Source: Sphingopyxis soli
Lineage (GTDB): Bacteria > Pseudomonadota > Alphaproteobacteria > Sphingomonadales > Sphingomonadaceae
Length of the DNA stretch: 64,000 bases
Assembly: GCF_018682675.1 (NCBI RefSeq)
Contig: NZ_JAFMTR010000033.1
Coordinates: forward strand, 46,052-110,051
Direction of reading: 5' to 3'
The notes below the pieces were generated by a model, which saw only the letters and a program-made list of their open reading frames with translations, searched no databases and was not told where the DNA came from. Each line of letters starts with the position of its first letter. The stretch's first letter is position 1. Shown in pieces: positions 18,157-27,639 of the stretch. Both the position numbers and the translations under genes were made by a program.

Positions 18157-20139
18157 TTGGTTTCGCATAAATTTTTCGCTCGGGGCCTGTCGGTACTGGC
18201 CCTGCAGGCCTCGCTTGTCGCTGTTCCCGCCGCGCAGGCGCAGGACAACGACCTTGCGGCGCGGTTCGGCGCGCTGGAATCGATCCTCGACGTCAGCCTC
18301 TCGCCCGATGGCCAGCACCTTGCCTTCATCGGGCAGGGGACGAAGCAGAAGCGCCAGCTCTTCATCGTCGACACGACCGAAGGGGCGCAGCCGCGCCTGA
18401 TCCTGTCGAGCGACGGCGGCGCGGCGGGCAGCCTCAGCTGGTGCGGTTGGGTCACCAACGCACGGCTCGCCTGCCAGACCTTTGCGCGCGACAATATCGC
18501 CGGCGACGTGCTCGCGGCGACGAACATCATCGCAGTCGACGCTGCCGGCGGCAACCTGCGGGTGCTCAGCAATCGCCGTAGCGCCCGCTCGCTCTATGCC
18601 GATTTTCGCGGTGGCAGCGTGATCGACTGGTCGTCGACCGACAATGGCTCGCTGTTGATGACCCGCAGCTATGTGCCCGAGGTCAGCACGGGCACGCATC
18701 TTGCCAAGAAGGCGGAAGGTCTGGGCGTCGACCGCGTCGATTCGGTGGACGGCACAGCGCGCCGGGTCGAAGCGGCGAACCGCGATGCGATCCACTATCT
18801 CTCCGACGGGCACGGCAATGTCCGCATCATGGCGACGCAGGGCTTCACCAGCAGCGTCGGGCAGTTCGATCCGGTGATCCGCTATTCCTTCCGTCCGAAA
18901 GATGGCGGCAGCTGGCAATATCTGTCGCAACGCGACATCGTGACCGACGAAGGCTTCCTGCCGGCCGCGGTCGATGCCGCGACGAACCGCGTCTATGGGT
19001 TCCAGAAGATCGACGGCCGCCAGGCGGTGGTCGCGATGGCGCTCGATGGCAGCGGGACGACGACGACCATCTACAAACATCCCGAGGTCGACGTCGACGA
19101 TATCGTCCGCGTCGGGCGCAACGGCCGGATCGTCGGCGTGTCCTATGCCACCGACCAGCGCACGGCCGTCATGACCGACCCCGCGATCGCCAAGATGACG
19201 AACGCGCTGTCGCGGGCGCTGGGCGGCAAGCCGGTGGTGATCGTCGACGCATCGGCCGACGAGAGCCGCTATATCGTCCGCGCCGAATCCGACACCGATC
19301 CCGGCGCTTATTATCTTTACGTTCCCGCGGCGAAGGAACTGCGGCCGCTGCTGCTGTCGCGCGAACAGCTGGCGACCGTGAAACTGTCGCCGGTGAAGGC
19401 GATCACCTATCCCGCGGGCGACGGCACGATGGTGCCCGGCTATCTGACGCTGCCGCCGGGGCGCACCGATGCGAAGGGGCTGCCCGCGATCGTGATGCCG
19501 CACGGCGGGCCGTCGGCGCGCGACGAATGGGGGTTCGACTGGCTCGCGCAATATTTCGCGCAAAGCGGCTATGCCGTGCTCCAGCCCAATTATCGCGGCT
19601 CGTCGGGCTATGGCGACCAATGGTATCAGAACAACGGCTTCCAGTCGTGGCGCATCGCAGTGGGCGACGTGACCGACGCCGGCCGCTGGCTGGTCAGGGA
19701 AGGCGCCGATCCCGCGAAGCTGTCGATCGTCGGCTGGTCCTATGGCGGCTATGCCGCGCTGCAATCGGGGGTGCTTGCGCCCGACCTGTTCAAGTCGATC
19801 GTCGCGATCGCCCCCGTCACCGATCTGGCGCAGCTGAAGGATGAAGCGATGCGCGACGGCTCTGCCCGGATCGAGGGGAAATTCATCGGCACCGGGCCGC
19901 ATGTCCGCGAGGGTTCGCCGGCGCAGAATGTCGCCGCGATCAGGGCGCCGGTGCTGATGTTCCACGGCACGCTCGACCAGAATGTCGCGATCGCGCAATC
20001 GCGCACGATGAAGCGCGCGCTCGAAGGCGCGGGCAAACGCGTCGAACTTGTCGAATATCCCGACCTTGCCCACTCGCTCGAGGCGTCGGAGGCGCGCACC
20101 GACATGCTGCGGAAGATCGCGGCCTTCCTGCCGCATTGA
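18157..20139 (+). CDS. S9 family prolyl oligopeptidase-type serine peptidase, exported
   Basis: 660 aa. Signal peptide VSHKFFARGLSVLALQASL ending AQAQ. An N-terminal beta-propeller (residues ~30-390) is followed by an alpha/beta-hydrolase domain. The nucleophile is Ser ~528 in GWSYGGYAAL; the acid is in the segment LMFHGTLDQNVAIAQS, and the histidine is in YPDLAHSLEA. I choose TTG 18157 because a GGGGGA ribosome site sits 7 nt upstream and the signal peptide begins there; an ATG at 18070 would add 29 residues in front of the signal. A hairpin shared with rpsD follows the stop. Confidence 0.88.
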   Translation: MVSHKFFARGLSVLALQASLVAVPAAQAQDNDLAARFGALESILDVSLSPDGQHLAFIGQGTKQKRQLFIVDTTEGAQPRLILSSDGGAAGSLSWCGWVTNARLACQTFARDNIAGDVLAATNIIAVDAAGGNLRVLSNRRSARSLYADFRGGSVIDWSSTDNGSLLMTRSYVPEVSTGTHLAKKAEGLGVDRVDSVDGTARRVEAANRDAIHYLSDGHGNVRIMATQGFTSSVGQFDPVIRYSFRPKDGGSWQYLSQRDIVTDEGFLPAAVDAATNRVYGFQKIDGRQAVVAMALDGSGTTTTIYKHPEVDVDDIVRVGRNGRIVGVSYATDQRTAVMTDPAIAKMTNALSRALGGKPVVIVDASADESRYIVRAESDTDPGAYYLYVPAAKELRPLLLSREQLATVKLSPVKAITYPAGDGTMVPGYLTLPPGRTDAKGLPAIVMPHGGPSARDEWGFDWLAQYFAQSGYAVLQPNYRGSSGYGDQWYQNNGFQSWRIAVGDVTDAGRWLVREGADPAKLSIVGWSYGGYAALQSGVLAPDLFKSIVAIAPVTDLAQLKDEAMRDGSARIEGKFIGTGPHVREGSPAQNVAAIRAPVLMFHGTLDQNVAIAQSRTMKRALEGAGKRVELVEYPDLAHSLEASEARTDMLRKIAAFLPH

Positions 20140-20153
20140 GGAAGGCCGGTTAA

Positions 20154-20187
20154 ACGAAAAGGGGCGGCCCGTTTCCGGACCGCCCCC
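20154..20187. terminator. Bidirectional terminator between S9 peptidase and rpsD
   Basis: Stem GGGGCGG(C)CC / GG(A)CCGCCCC with loop GTTTCC at 20161-20187. The minus-strand transcript (rpsD) reads TTTTCGTTT after the stem; the plus-strand side has only a short T-run. Confidence 0.7.
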
Positions 20188-20209
20188 TTGAATTCGATAT
20201 CGAACCCGA

Positions 20210-20821
20210 TCAGCGCGAATAGAATTCGACGACGAGGTTCGGTTCCATCTTCACCGGATAGGGCACTTCGTCGAGCGTGGGCACGCGGACGAAGGTCGCC
20301 TTGGTGCCGTCGAGCGCCAGATATTCGGGCAGGTCGCGCTCGGGCAGGCTTTGCGCTTCGGCGACCAGCGCCATTTCCTGCGCCTTCTTGCCGAGGGTGA
20401 CTTCGTCGCCCGGCTTCACGAGGCGGCTTGCGATGTTGCACTTCACGCCGTTCACATAGACGTGGCCGTGGCTGACGAGCTGGCGGGCCGAGAAGATCGT
20501 CGGCGCGAACTTGGAACGATAGACGACCGCGTCCAGGCGGCGTTCGAGTAGGCCGATCAGGTTCTGGCCGGTATCGCCCTTCATGCGCGACGCCTCGAAA
20601 TAATTCTTCTTGAACTGCTTCTCGGTGATGTCGCCGTAATAGCCCTTCAGCTTCTGCTTCGCGCGGAGCTGGATGCCGAAGTCCGACATCTTGCCCTTGC
20701 GGCGCTGACCGTGCTGGCCGGGGCCATATTCGCGGCGGTTGACCGGGCTCTTCGGGCGACCCCAGATGTTTTCGCCCATCCGGCGGTCGAGTTTATATTT
20801 GGCGCTCTGGCGCTTCGACAT
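20210..20821 (-). CDS. rpsD: 30S ribosomal protein S4
   Basis: Primary 16S rRNA-binding protein that nucleates 30S assembly. 203 aa, standard length. N-terminal [20 protein letters not shown], the S4 domain with [19 protein letters not shown] and the S4 RNA-binding motif [15 protein letters not shown] are all present. It lacks the N-terminal cysteine cluster, so it is the zinc-free form. As usual in this group it is solitary rather than in the alpha operon. The upstream ~200 bp before the divergent chorismate-mutase-like gene should carry its promoter. Confidence 0.97.
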   Translation of the reverse strand: MSKRQSAKYKLDRRMGENIWGRPKSPVNRREYGPGQHGQRRKGKMSDFGIQLRAKQKLKGYYGDITEKQFKKNYFEASRMKGDTGQNLIGLLERRLDAVVYRSKFAPTIFSARQLVSHGHVYVNGVKCNIASRLVKPGDEVTLGKKAQEMALVAEAQSLPERDLPEYLALDGTKATFVRVPTLDEVPYPVKMEPNLVVEFYSR

Positions 20822-21022
20822 ATGTCGTCTCCAATTTGCTGTGTGCCGAAGGATTTCGGCGGTTTCCCGGATCGCACCACATGGAAGGCTCCATATGCGA
20901 CCACCGCTTCACCGGGGTGCGGGGTCAATTTGCGAAGGCGCGCCGTTAGACGGTGGGGAGGGAGGAGTCAAGTCCGCGTCCCATGCTGGACGGCGCGGAA
21001 AAAGCCGCTAAAGGCAGCGCGC

Positions 21023-21331
21023 ATGACCGTCATCAAACTACCCGACGATTGCGAAACGATGATCGAGGTGCGCGCCGGGGTCGACCAGATCGACCGCGAG
21101 CTCGTCGCGCTGCTGGCGCGCCGGTTCGGCTATATGGATGCCGCGGCCCGGATCAAGACCGACCGGAATTCCGTGCGCGACGAAGCCCGCAAGGCCGAGG
21201 TTCTCGACAATGTCGCGCGCGCAGCCGAGGCCGCGGGGCTGGAGCCCGCGCGGCTGCGCGCCGTCTGGAACGAACTGGTCGAACAGTCGATCGCCTATGA
21301 AGCGATCAGGTGGGACGCCCTTCGCGGCTGA
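21023..21331 (+). CDS. Chorismate mutase / isochorismate pyruvate lyase (PchB)-like protein
   Basis: 102-aa all-helical AroQ-class protein. It resembles PchB more than ordinary chorismate mutases: PDDCETMIEVRAGVDQIDRE at the N-terminus, LLARRFGYMDAAARIKTDR carrying the active-site Arg and Lys, and LVEQSIAYEAIRW near the end where PchB has its glutamine. No salicylate or siderophore genes are adjacent, so chorismate mutase activity is at least as likely. ATG 21023 is preferred; the frame is open further upstream but into the rpsD promoter region. A second, more typical chorismate mutase lies at 36549-36833. Confidence 0.75.
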   Translation: MTVIKLPDDCETMIEVRAGVDQIDRELVALLARRFGYMDAAARIKTDRNSVRDEARKAEVLDNVARAAEAAGLEPARLRAVWNELVEQSIAYEAIRWDALRG

Positions 21332-21343
21332 CGCCGGAAAGGC

Positions 21344-21583
21344 TCAATTCCCTGCTGCGCCGTGGGTCAGGCGCGCATCGCTGCCGACGTTGGTCTGCTG
21401 CTCGCTTTCCCACTCTTCCTGCGTCTTGCAGGTCTGGCGCTTCATGCGCGAGCCGGTGTTGGTGTGGCTCTGGCAGATCTTCTTGGGCTTCTTGGCCTTG
21501 ACGGTGGTCGTTGCCGGATCGGCAGGGGTGGCGGCTTCGGGGGCGGCCGCGGACAGCATCAGCGAAAGAACGAGAGAGAGCAT
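21344..21583 (-). CDS. Small exported hypothetical protein
   Basis: 79 aa. MLSLVLSLMLSAAAPEAATP is a probable signal peptide, then a Lys-rich linker (TTTVKAKKPKKIC) and a short domain with two cysteines (KKICQSHTNTGSRMKRQTC) followed by an EEWE segment. The pattern of two Cys around GSRMKR recurs in small sphingomonad secreted proteins of unknown function. Of two adjacent ATGs the second (21583) has better spacing to GGAG. It ends 12 bp from the convergent PchB-like gene. Confidence 0.65.
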   Translation of the reverse strand: MLSLVLSLMLSAAAPEAATPADPATTTVKAKKPKKICQSHTNTGSRMKRQTCKTQEEWESEQQTNVGSDARLTHGAAGN

Positions 21584-21611
21584 CATAATCTCCGAATGAG
21601 GATGCGCTCCG

Positions 21612-22340
21612 TTATCGCGGCCGCGGCGTCCTGCCAAGTATCGTAATGATGCCGTGCATCATCCTGATATCATTATACGACCAGCCGGTCTTGGTGAGCG
21701 CGGTCCGCAAGGTGCGCAGCGTCGCTTCGGTGCGGTCGGCGGGAAAGAAATAGCCCGCGGCGTCGAGGTCGCGGATGAAATGCTGGATCAGCTGCTCCAT
21801 CTCGCCATGCTCGGCGGGCGGGTCGAGCGGCACTTCGGGCGGACTCGCCAGCGCGATGCCCTTCGACCATTCATAGGCGAGCAGGATCACTGCCTGCGCG
21901 AGGTTCAGCGAGCCGAATTCGGGGTTGATCGGCACCGTCACGATGGTGTGGGCGAGCGCGACGTCGTCGGTTTCCAGCCCCGATCGTTCGGGGCCGAAGA
22001 CATAGGCCGACCGGCCCGCCGTCGCATGGACCTGCTTCGCCGCCTCCTCGGGCGTGAGGACGGGCTTGCTCACGCCGCGCTTGCGGACGGTGGTCGCATA
22101 GATGGTCGTGCAATCGGCCACTGCGTCCGCCAGCGTGTCGAAGACCTCGGCCCTTGCCAGCACGATGTCGGCGCCGGACGCTGCCGGCCCCGCATCGGGG
22201 TTCGGCCAGCCATCGCGCGGCGCGACGAGACGCAGCTCGGTCAGCCCGAAATTGAGCATCGCGCGCGCCGCCTTGCCGATATTTTCGCCAAGCTGCGGCC
22301 GTACCAGAACGATGACGGGGGGCGGGGCGGCCGCGCTCAT
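21612..22340 (-). CDS. trmJ: tRNA/rRNA 2'-O-methyltransferase, TrmJ-like
   Basis: SPOUT-class SAM-dependent 2'-O-ribose methyltransferase, probably acting at tRNA position 32. 242 aa. Motif 1: [20 protein letters not shown]; motif 2: [19 protein letters not shown]; motif 3: [20 protein letters not shown], the knotted SAM site. A C-terminal helical extension runs from [19 protein letters not shown] and includes an N-D-I-R segment. Start overlaps the nrdR stop (ATGA at 22337-22340). TrmJ rather than TrmL or TrmH is chosen from length and the C-terminal helices. Confidence 0.85.
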   Translation of the reverse strand: MSAAAPPPVIVLVRPQLGENIGKAARAMLNFGLTELRLVAPRDGWPNPDAGPAASGADIVLARAEVFDTLADAVADCTTIYATTVRKRGVSKPVLTPEEAAKQVHATAGRSAYVFGPERSGLETDDVALAHTIVTVPINPEFGSLNLAQAVILLAYEWSKGIALASPPEVPLDPPAEHGEMEQLIQHFIRDLDAAGYFFPADRTEATLRTLRTALTKTGWSYNDIRMMHGIITILGRTPRPR

Positions 22341-22804
22341 TTGCCGGGCCGTGCCGCCTCGGTGATCGAAGAGGCGAATTCCTCGAAATCCCTGGCTTCG
22401 GTGAAATCGCGATAGACGCTGGCGAAGCGGATATAGGCGACATTGTCGAAGCCCTTGAGCGCTTCCATCACCATCGCGCCGATCTGCGCCGCCTGCACCT
22501 CATTCTCGCCCGAGGTTTCGAGCTGGCGCTGGATCCCCGAGACGAGCCTTTCGATGCGCGCGCCGTCGATCGGGCGCTTGCGGCACGCGATCTGGACGCT
22601 GCGCATTAGTTTCTCGCGGTCGAAGGGCTCGCGGCCGCCGCCCGCCTTCAGCACCGCGACCTCGCGGAGCTGGATGCGCTCGAAGGTCGTGAAGCGCGCG
22701 CCGCAATCCTCGCACTGGCGGCGGCGACGGATCGCCGCACCGTCCTCGGTCGGACGGCTGTCCTTCACCTGGCTGTCTTCATGTCCGCAATAGGGGCAGC
22801 GCAT
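22337..22804 (-). CDS. nrdR: Transcriptional repressor NrdR
   Basis: Nucleotide-sensing repressor of ribonucleotide reductase genes. 155 aa. Zinc ribbon: [18 protein letters not shown] and [14 protein letters not shown], four cysteines. The ATP-cone follows ([20 protein letters not shown] onward). The order glyA - small membrane gene - nrdR - trmJ, with short gaps or overlaps, indicates one transcript starting at rpiB or glyA; glyA-nrdR adjacency is common in alphaproteobacteria. Confidence 0.95.
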   Translation of the reverse strand: MRCPYCGHEDSQVKDSRPTEDGAAIRRRRQCEDCGARFTTFERIQLREVAVLKAGGGREPFDREKLMRSVQIACRKRPIDGARIERLVSGIQRQLETSGENEVQAAQIGAMVMEALKGFDNVAYIRFASVYRDFTEARDFEEFASSITEAARPGK

Positions 22805-22807
22805 GGA

Positions 22808-23026
22808 TCAGCGACGCACCCGCATGAGCAGCGCGATCGCCGCGCCGATGAACAGACCGACGGGCCAGCTGATCGCGTCGAGCACCAGTCCGAGCGCAGC
22901 CCCGATCGCACCGCCGATCAGCACCGGCCGCGTCGACGGGTGCGCCATCCCCTGCTTGCCCATCGCCTTGACCTCTTCGATCGTCAGCTCGACCAGCGTC
23001 GGTTCCTCGGGGTGCTGCCGCGCCAT
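22808..23026 (-). CDS. Small membrane protein in glyA-nrdR operon
   Basis: 72 aa. The N-terminal half is charged and helical (EEPTLVELTIEEVKAMGKQG); the C-terminal half has two hydrophobic segments, PVLIGGAIGAALGLVL and WPVGLFIGAAIALLM, ending RVRR. No known domain recognised. It lies 4 bp after the glyA stop and 3 bp before the nrdR start, so it is clearly co-transcribed. Start 23026; a longer frame exists only as overlap with glyA. Confidence 0.75.
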   Translation of the reverse strand: MARQHPEEPTLVELTIEEVKAMGKQGMAHPSTRPVLIGGAIGAALGLVLDAISWPVGLFIGAAIALLMRVRR

Positions 23027-23030
23027 CGCC

Positions 23031-24338
23031 TTATCCCTGATAGATGGGGAAGCGTTCGCAAAGCGCGCGGACGCGACCGCGAACGTCGGCCTCGACATCG
23101 GCGTCGCCATGCTCGCCCTTGTCGCGCAGCGCTTCCAGCACGTCGGCGACCATGTCGCCGATTTCCTCGAACTCGGCGATGCCGAAACCGCGCGTCGTGC
23201 CCGCGGGCGATCCGACGCGGATGCCGCTGGTCTTGACCGGCGGCAGCGGGTCGAAGGGAACGCCATTCTTGTTGCAGGTGATTGCGCTGCGTTCGAGCGC
23301 CTCGTCGGCGTCGCGGCCCGTGACGCCCAGCGGACGCAGGTCGATCAGCGCGAGGTGCGTGTCGGTGCCGCCCGCGACAACGTCGGCGCCGCGCGCCTTC
23401 AACCGGTTCGCGAGTGCCTGCGCATTGGCGATGGTTGCCTTCGCATAATCCTTGAACTCGGGGCGCAGCGCTTCGCCGAACGCCACCGCCTTGGCGGCGA
23501 TGACATGGACCAGGGGCCCGCCCTGCAGGCCCGGGAAGACCGCCGAATTGATGCGCTTGGCGATCGCTTCGTCATTGGTCAGGATCATGCCGCCGCGCGG
23601 GCCGCGCAGCGTCTTGTGCGTCGTCGTGGTGACGACATGCGCGTGCGGCAGCGGCGAGGGGTGTGCGCCGCCGGCGACGAGGCCCGCGAAATGCGCCATG
23701 TCGACCATCAGCAGCGCGCCGACATCGTCGGCGATGGCGCGGAAGCGCGCGAAATCGAGTGTGCGCGGATAGGCCGAACCGCCCGCGATGATCAGCGAGG
23801 GGCGATGTTCCTTCGCCAGCGCCTCGACCTGGTCGAAATCGACGAGATGATCGTCGGCGCGGACGCCATATTGCACCGCGTTGAACCATTTGCCCGACAT
23901 GGCGGGCGGCGCGCCGTGGGTCAGGTGGCCGCCGGCGTCGAGGCTCATGCCGAGGATCGTCGCGCCGGGCTTGGTCAGCGCAAGCATCACCGCGCCGTTC
24001 GCCTGCGCGCCCGAATGCGGCTGGACGTTGGCGAAATTGCAGTCGAACAGCGTCTTCGCGCGGTCGATCGCCAGTGTCTCGACCTCGTCCGACGGGGCGC
24101 AGCCCTGATAATAGCGCTTGCCCGGATAGCCCTCGGCATATTTGTTGGTGAAGACGCTGCCCTGCGCCTCCAGCACCGCTTTCGAGACGATGTTTTCGCT
24201 GGCGATCAGCTCGATCTGATACTGCTCGCGCTCGAGCTCGTGCTTGATCGCGGCGGCGACCGCCGGGTCGGTCGCGCCGACCCCATCGGTGAAATAGCCG
24301 GCCGACTTGATGGGCTTGGCGAGCGTTTCGGTGGTCAT
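23031..24338 (-). CDS. glyA: Serine hydroxymethyltransferase
   Basis: PLP enzyme interconverting serine and glycine with tetrahydrofolate, the main source of one-carbon units. 435 aa, typical. PLP-lysine motif [16 protein letters not shown]; folate and PLP contacts in [34 protein letters not shown] and [13 protein letters not shown]. Start MTTETLAK at 24338 overlaps the rpiB stop (24335) as ATGA, so the two are translationally coupled. Confidence 0.97.
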   Translation of the reverse strand: MTTETLAKPIKSAGYFTDGVGATDPAVAAAIKHELEREQYQIELIASENIVSKAVLEAQGSVFTNKYAEGYPGKRYYQGCAPSDEVETLAIDRAKTLFDCNFANVQPHSGAQANGAVMLALTKPGATILGMSLDAGGHLTHGAPPAMSGKWFNAVQYGVRADDHLVDFDQVEALAKEHRPSLIIAGGSAYPRTLDFARFRAIADDVGALLMVDMAHFAGLVAGGAHPSPLPHAHVVTTTTHKTLRGPRGGMILTNDEAIAKRINSAVFPGLQGGPLVHVIAAKAVAFGEALRPEFKDYAKATIANAQALANRLKARGADVVAGGTDTHLALIDLRPLGVTGRDADEALERSAITCNKNGVPFDPLPPVKTSGIRVGSPAGTTRGFGIAEFEEIGDMVADVLEALRDKGEHGDADVEADVRGRVRALCERFPIYQG

Positions 24339-24787
24339 CGGCTGGTCTCCAGGATGGGCGGGTGGGAAAGCTTGTCGACGCGGCGTGCGTGGCGGTCGCC
24401 CGCGAAGTCGGTGGTCAGGAAGGCGGCGATGCACGCCTTCGCCATGTCGATGCCGGTCAGCCGCGCGCCGAGTGCGATGACATTGGCGTCGTTATGCTCG
24501 CGCGCCAGTTTGGCCGACAGCGGTTCGGATACGAGCGCACAGCGGCACGCCGGGTTGCGATTGACCGAGATCGAGATGCCGATCCCCGAACCGCAAAGGG
24601 CGACGCCCTTGTCGGCGCTGCCGCTCGCGACGGCCGCTGCGAGGCGATAGCCATAATCGGGGTAGTCGACGCTGTCGGGGCCGTTGGTGCCGAGGTCGGC
24701 GACCTCGTGCCCCTCGCCGCGCAGCCAGTCGGCGAGCACGGCCTTCAGCTCGTAGGCGGCGTGGTCAGAGGCTATCGCGATGCGCAT
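24335..24787 (-). CDS. rpiB: Ribose-5-phosphate isomerase B
   Basis: Interconverts ribose 5-phosphate and ribulose 5-phosphate. 150 aa RpiB/LacAB fold. [15 protein letters not shown] opening, the active-site cysteine in [17 protein letters not shown], then [17 protein letters not shown]. First gene of the rpiB-glyA-membrane protein-nrdR-trmJ transcript, an order seen in many alphaproteobacteria. Start at 24787; longer frames upstream are non-coding. Confidence 0.95.
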   Translation of the reverse strand: MRIAIASDHAAYELKAVLADWLRGEGHEVADLGTNGPDSVDYPDYGYRLAAAVASGSADKGVALCGSGIGISISVNRNPACRCALVSEPLSAKLAREHNDANVIALGARLTGIDMAKACIAAFLTTDFAGDRHARRVDKLSHPPILETSR

Positions 24788-24898
24788 GGCGCGGCTCCCG
24801 CTGGAGAAAGGGAATCGATGACGCGCCTTTAGGCGAAGCGCGGCCGATTGGCCATAAGCGAGGTGGCAAATTTGTGACGCCGGCGATATGGGCGCGCC

Positions 24899-25063
24899 AT
24901 GTCCGACACGATCCTGTCCGTGCTGATGCTGACCGGCGTCATTTTGACCGGCGGCGCCGTCTATGTCTTCCGCAAGGGCGACCGGCGCCGCGCGCTGCTG
25001 ATGCTCGTCGCCGCGTTGGTGATGTTCGCCAATGTCGCGATCTGGCTGGTGCCCACGAAATAG
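24899..25063 (+). CDS. 54-aa membrane protein
   Basis: Short ORF with two predicted transmembrane helices: ILSVLMLTGVILTGGAVYVF and ALLMLVAALVMFANVAIWLV, joined by the basic turn RKGDRRR, ending VPTK. Start ATG 24899. The hydrophobic pattern and positive-inside loop make it credible despite its size. It is divergent from rpiB (about 110 bp between starts) and is followed 5 bp later by a repeat pair. No function recognised. Confidence 0.65.
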   Translation: MSDTILSVLMLTGVILTGGAVYVFRKGDRRRALLMLVAALVMFANVAIWLVPTK

Positions 25064-25068
25064 CGCAT

Positions 25069-25163
25069 CGTCATTGCGAGCGAAGCGAAGCAATCTCCAG
25101 CTAACGATCGTCAATACCGATCGCTGGAGATTGCCGCGTCGCCTTCGGCTCCTCGCAATGACG
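25069..25163. repeat. Inverted pair of family A repeats, variant inner ends
   Basis: Left unit CGTCATTGCGAGCGAAGCG to TCTCCAGC (25069-25101), loop of about 21 bp containing GATCG words, right unit GCTGGAGATTGCC to GCAATGACG (25123-25163). The inner end is CAATCTCCAGC rather than CAATCCAGAGC, and it is changed in both arms alike, so the arms co-vary. Confidence 0.9.
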
Positions 25164-25183
25164 AAGATGGCTGGATCAGCAGG

Positions 25184-25840
25184 TCAACGGATCGGCGAAT
25201 CGGGGGCGAGCCGCATGTCCAGATAGTTGTCGAGCGACTTCATCAGCTGGTCGAGCTCATGCTCGAAGAAGTGGTTGGCGCGCGGGATTTCGTCGTGGTG
25301 GATCGTGATGCCCTTTTGGGTGCGCAGCTTGTCGACCAGCTTCTGGATCGCGGCCGGGGGCACGATCTCGTCCTGCCCGCCCGCGACGATGATGCCCGAC
25401 GAGGGGCAGGGCGCAAGGAAACTGAAATCATACATGTTCGCCGGCGGCGCGACCGACAGGAAGCCGCGGATTTCGGGGCGGCGCATCAACAGCTGCATCC
25501 CGATCCACGCGCCGAAGCTGAAGCCCGCGACCCACGTCGTCTGCGCCTCGGGATGGATCGACTGCACCCAGTCGAGCGCCGAGGCGGCGTCACTGAGTTC
25601 GCCGATGCCGTTGTCGAACGTGCCCTGGCTGCGCCCGACGCCGCGGAAGTTGAAGCGCAGCACCGCAAATCCGCGCGCGACGAAGCTCTTGTACATCGCC
25701 TGCGTGATGCGGTCGTTCATCGTGCCGCCGCCCTGCGGGTGCGGGTGCAGGATGAGCGCGACCGGCGCGCGCGGGCGCGGCGGCGGCGAGAATCGGCCTT
25801 CGATGCGGCCCTCGGGGCCGGGAAAAATCACGTCGGGCAT
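25184..25840 (-). CDS. Alpha/beta hydrolase
   Basis: 218 aa serine hydrolase of the short cytoplasmic type often annotated as an uncharacterised hydrolase. Oxyanion region LILHPHPQGGGTMNDRI, arginine-rich FNFRGVGRSQGTF, nucleophile elbow VAGFSFGAWIGMQ (G-F-S-F-G), acid in VAGGQDEIVPPAA, histidine in IPRANHFFEHELDQLM. Start MPDVIFPGPEGR at 25840. Substrate unknown. Divergent from the cysteine desulfurase gene, with a 280-bp gap holding a repeat. Confidence 0.85.
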   Translation of the reverse strand: MPDVIFPGPEGRIEGRFSPPPRPRAPVALILHPHPQGGGTMNDRITQAMYKSFVARGFAVLRFNFRGVGRSQGTFDNGIGELSDAASALDWVQSIHPEAQTTWVAGFSFGAWIGMQLLMRRPEIRGFLSVAPPANMYDFSFLAPCPSSGIIVAGGQDEIVPPAAIQKLVDKLRTQKGITIHHDEIPRANHFFEHELDQLMKSLDNYLDMRLAPDSPIR

Positions 25841-25980
25841 GGGCGCACCTCTTGTCTTTTTGAGCTCAAGGCCGAATCGCCGGCTGGCGGGGTGGCGGAG
25901 CGAAGGTGGCGCCTATATAGAAATCGGGTAGCAAGTTGCAACTTTTGCGAATCGCTCGCAATAAGGCGTTCAGCCCGGTT

Positions 25981-26079
25981 CGTCATCCCGGACTCGATCC
26001 GGGATCCACTATTCCGGCGCCGCTAGAAGGGATCCCGGATCAAGCCTGTCCTGAGCCTGTCGAAGGGTCCGGGATGACG
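25981..26079. repeat. Inverted pair of family B repeats (CGTCATCCCGGA type)
   Basis: Left arm CGTCATCCCGGACTCGATCC, right arm ending GGTCCGGGATGACG. The interior also carries GGGATCCCGGATCAAGCCTG and CCTGTCGAAGG words. It lies between the hydrolase and cysteine desulfurase starts, so it is inside the promoter region. Confidence 0.85.
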
Positions 26080-26122
26080 ACGATCCAGAGCATCGCTCGA
26101 CACCAAAGAGATTAATGGGCAA

Positions 26123-27223
26123 ATGCCACCGATGATTTACCTCGACTATCAGGCCACGACGCCGCTCGCCCCCGAGGCGCGCGAGGCGATGCTGCGCTGG
26201 CTGGAAGGAGCCGGCGAAGGAGACGGCTTCGCCAACCCGTCGAGCACGCACAAGGCCGGCCGCGCTGCCGCGGCCGCGGTCGAAGTGGCGCGCGACCAGG
26301 TCGCGGCGCTGCTGCCGAGGGGCGGGCGCGTGTTCTTCACCTCGGGCGCGACCGAGGCGCTCAACTGGGCGCTGTTCAGCGGCGCGAAGGCGAAGCCGGG
26401 CGGCGTCGCGGGACTGAGCATCGAACATGCCGCCTCGCTGCAATGCCTCGAACGGCTGAATGCCACGATTTTGCCGGTCGATGGCGAAGGGGTCGCCGTC
26501 GCGCCCGATGATGTCCTGATTCCCGAAAACGGCATCGTCGCCACGATGCTGGTCAACAACGAGGTCGGGACGATCCAGCCGGTCGCCGCCTTCGCCGCCG
26601 CCGCCCATGCAAAGAACAGCCTGCTGCTCTGCGACGCCGTGCAGGGTTATGGGCGCGTCGCGATTCCGGGCGAGGCCGACCTGATCGCGATCTCGGCGCA
26701 CAAGATTCACGGGCCGAAGGGCATCGGTGCGCTGTGGGTGCGCGACGGAATCGACCTCGAGCCGCTGATGTTCGGCGGCGCGCAGGAACAGGGGATGCGG
26801 TCGGGCACCGTCTCGCCCGCGCTGTGCGCCGGTTTCGGCGCCGCGGCGGCGCTGGCGGCGGAGCGGTTCGAACAGGATGCCGCGCATGTCGAGCGCCTGT
26901 GGTCGGTCGCGCGCGACATGCTGCCCGAATGGACGCTCAACGGCGCCGAAAGCCCGCGCTATCACGGCAATCTCAACGTCCGCCGCGACGGCGTGAACGG
27001 CCTTCGTCTGATGTCCGACGCCCGCAATGTCGCTTTCTCGCTTGGCAGCGCGTGCGGCAGCGGGTCGGGCAAGGTCAGCCATGTGCTGCGCGCGATGGGG
27101 GTCGGCGAAGCCGACGCGCGCGCGTCGATCCGCCTCGGCTGGGGGCGCTACACGACCGAAGAGGCGTTGCGCGAGGGGCTGAACGCCATCAAGGATGCGG
27201 CGCGGCTGCAGGGAGTGAATTGA
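26123..27223 (+). CDS. Cysteine desulfurase (NifS/IscS family)
   Basis: PLP enzyme that removes sulfur from cysteine for Fe-S clusters and thiolation. 366 aa. IYLDYQATTPLAPEAREAML opening, FFTSGATEALNWAL, PLP-lysine motif LIAISAHKIHGPKGIGALW, and the persulfide cysteine in AFSLGSACGSGSGKVSHVL. Start 26123; a second ATG at 26132 is possible. Adjacent ferredoxin and absence of iscU, iscA and hscAB suggest it supports Fe-S assembly outside a complete isc operon (inference). Confidence 0.9.
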   Translation: MPPMIYLDYQATTPLAPEAREAMLRWLEGAGEGDGFANPSSTHKAGRAAAAAVEVARDQVAALLPRGGRVFFTSGATEALNWALFSGAKAKPGGVAGLSIEHAASLQCLERLNATILPVDGEGVAVAPDDVLIPENGIVATMLVNNEVGTIQPVAAFAAAAHAKNSLLLCDAVQGYGRVAIPGEADLIAISAHKIHGPKGIGALWVRDGIDLEPLMFGGAQEQGMRSGTVSPALCAGFGAAAALAAERFEQDAAHVERLWSVARDMLPEWTLNGAESPRYHGNLNVRRDGVNGLRLMSDARNVAFSLGSACGSGSGKVSHVLRAMGVGEADARASIRLGWGRYTTEEALREGLNAIKDAARLQGVN

Positions 27224-27559
27224 GTGCGCGTCACCTTCATCCACGCCGACGGCAAGGGCCGCACCGAGGCCGAGGCCGAGCCGGGTTCCATTCTGCTCGA
27301 TGTCGCGCAGGCGCATCTGATGCCGCTCGAAGGGACGTGCGAGGGGCAGATGGCGTGCTCGACCTGCCACGTCATCGTCGACAGGCAGGACTTCGACCGC
27401 CTCCCCGAAGCCAGCGAGATGGAGGAGGATATGCTCGACCTTGCCGCCGGGGTGCGCCGCACCAGCCGCCTGTCGTGCCAGATCGTGCTGACCGAGGAGC
27501 TGGACGGGCTGACCGTCCATATTCCCGCTGAAAGCCGCAATATGCAGCGATCGCGGTAA
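27224..27559 (+). CDS. 2Fe-2S ferredoxin, adrenodoxin type
   Basis: 111 aa electron carrier. Cluster ligands C-x5-C-x2-C in GTCEGQMACSTCHVIV and the fourth Cys in RTSRLSCQIVLTEELDGL. The acidic helix SEMEEDMLDLA between them is the usual partner-docking surface of vertebrate-type and Isc-type ferredoxins. GTG start at 27224 immediately follows the TGA of the cysteine desulfurase, so expression is coupled. Probable role: electrons for Fe-S assembly or for P450-type oxygenases. Confidence 0.93.
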   Translation: MRVTFIHADGKGRTEAEAEPGSILLDVAQAHLMPLEGTCEGQMACSTCHVIVDRQDFDRLPEASEMEEDMLDLAAGVRRTSRLSCQIVLTEELDGLTVHIPAESRNMQRSR

Positions 27560-27639
27560 CAGGTTGCGACCGGTTGTTGCCCCAAAGCGGACAAAAGGAC
27601 CAACCTTGCATTTCTCCGCGTCCGCCGCCATATGCGCCG

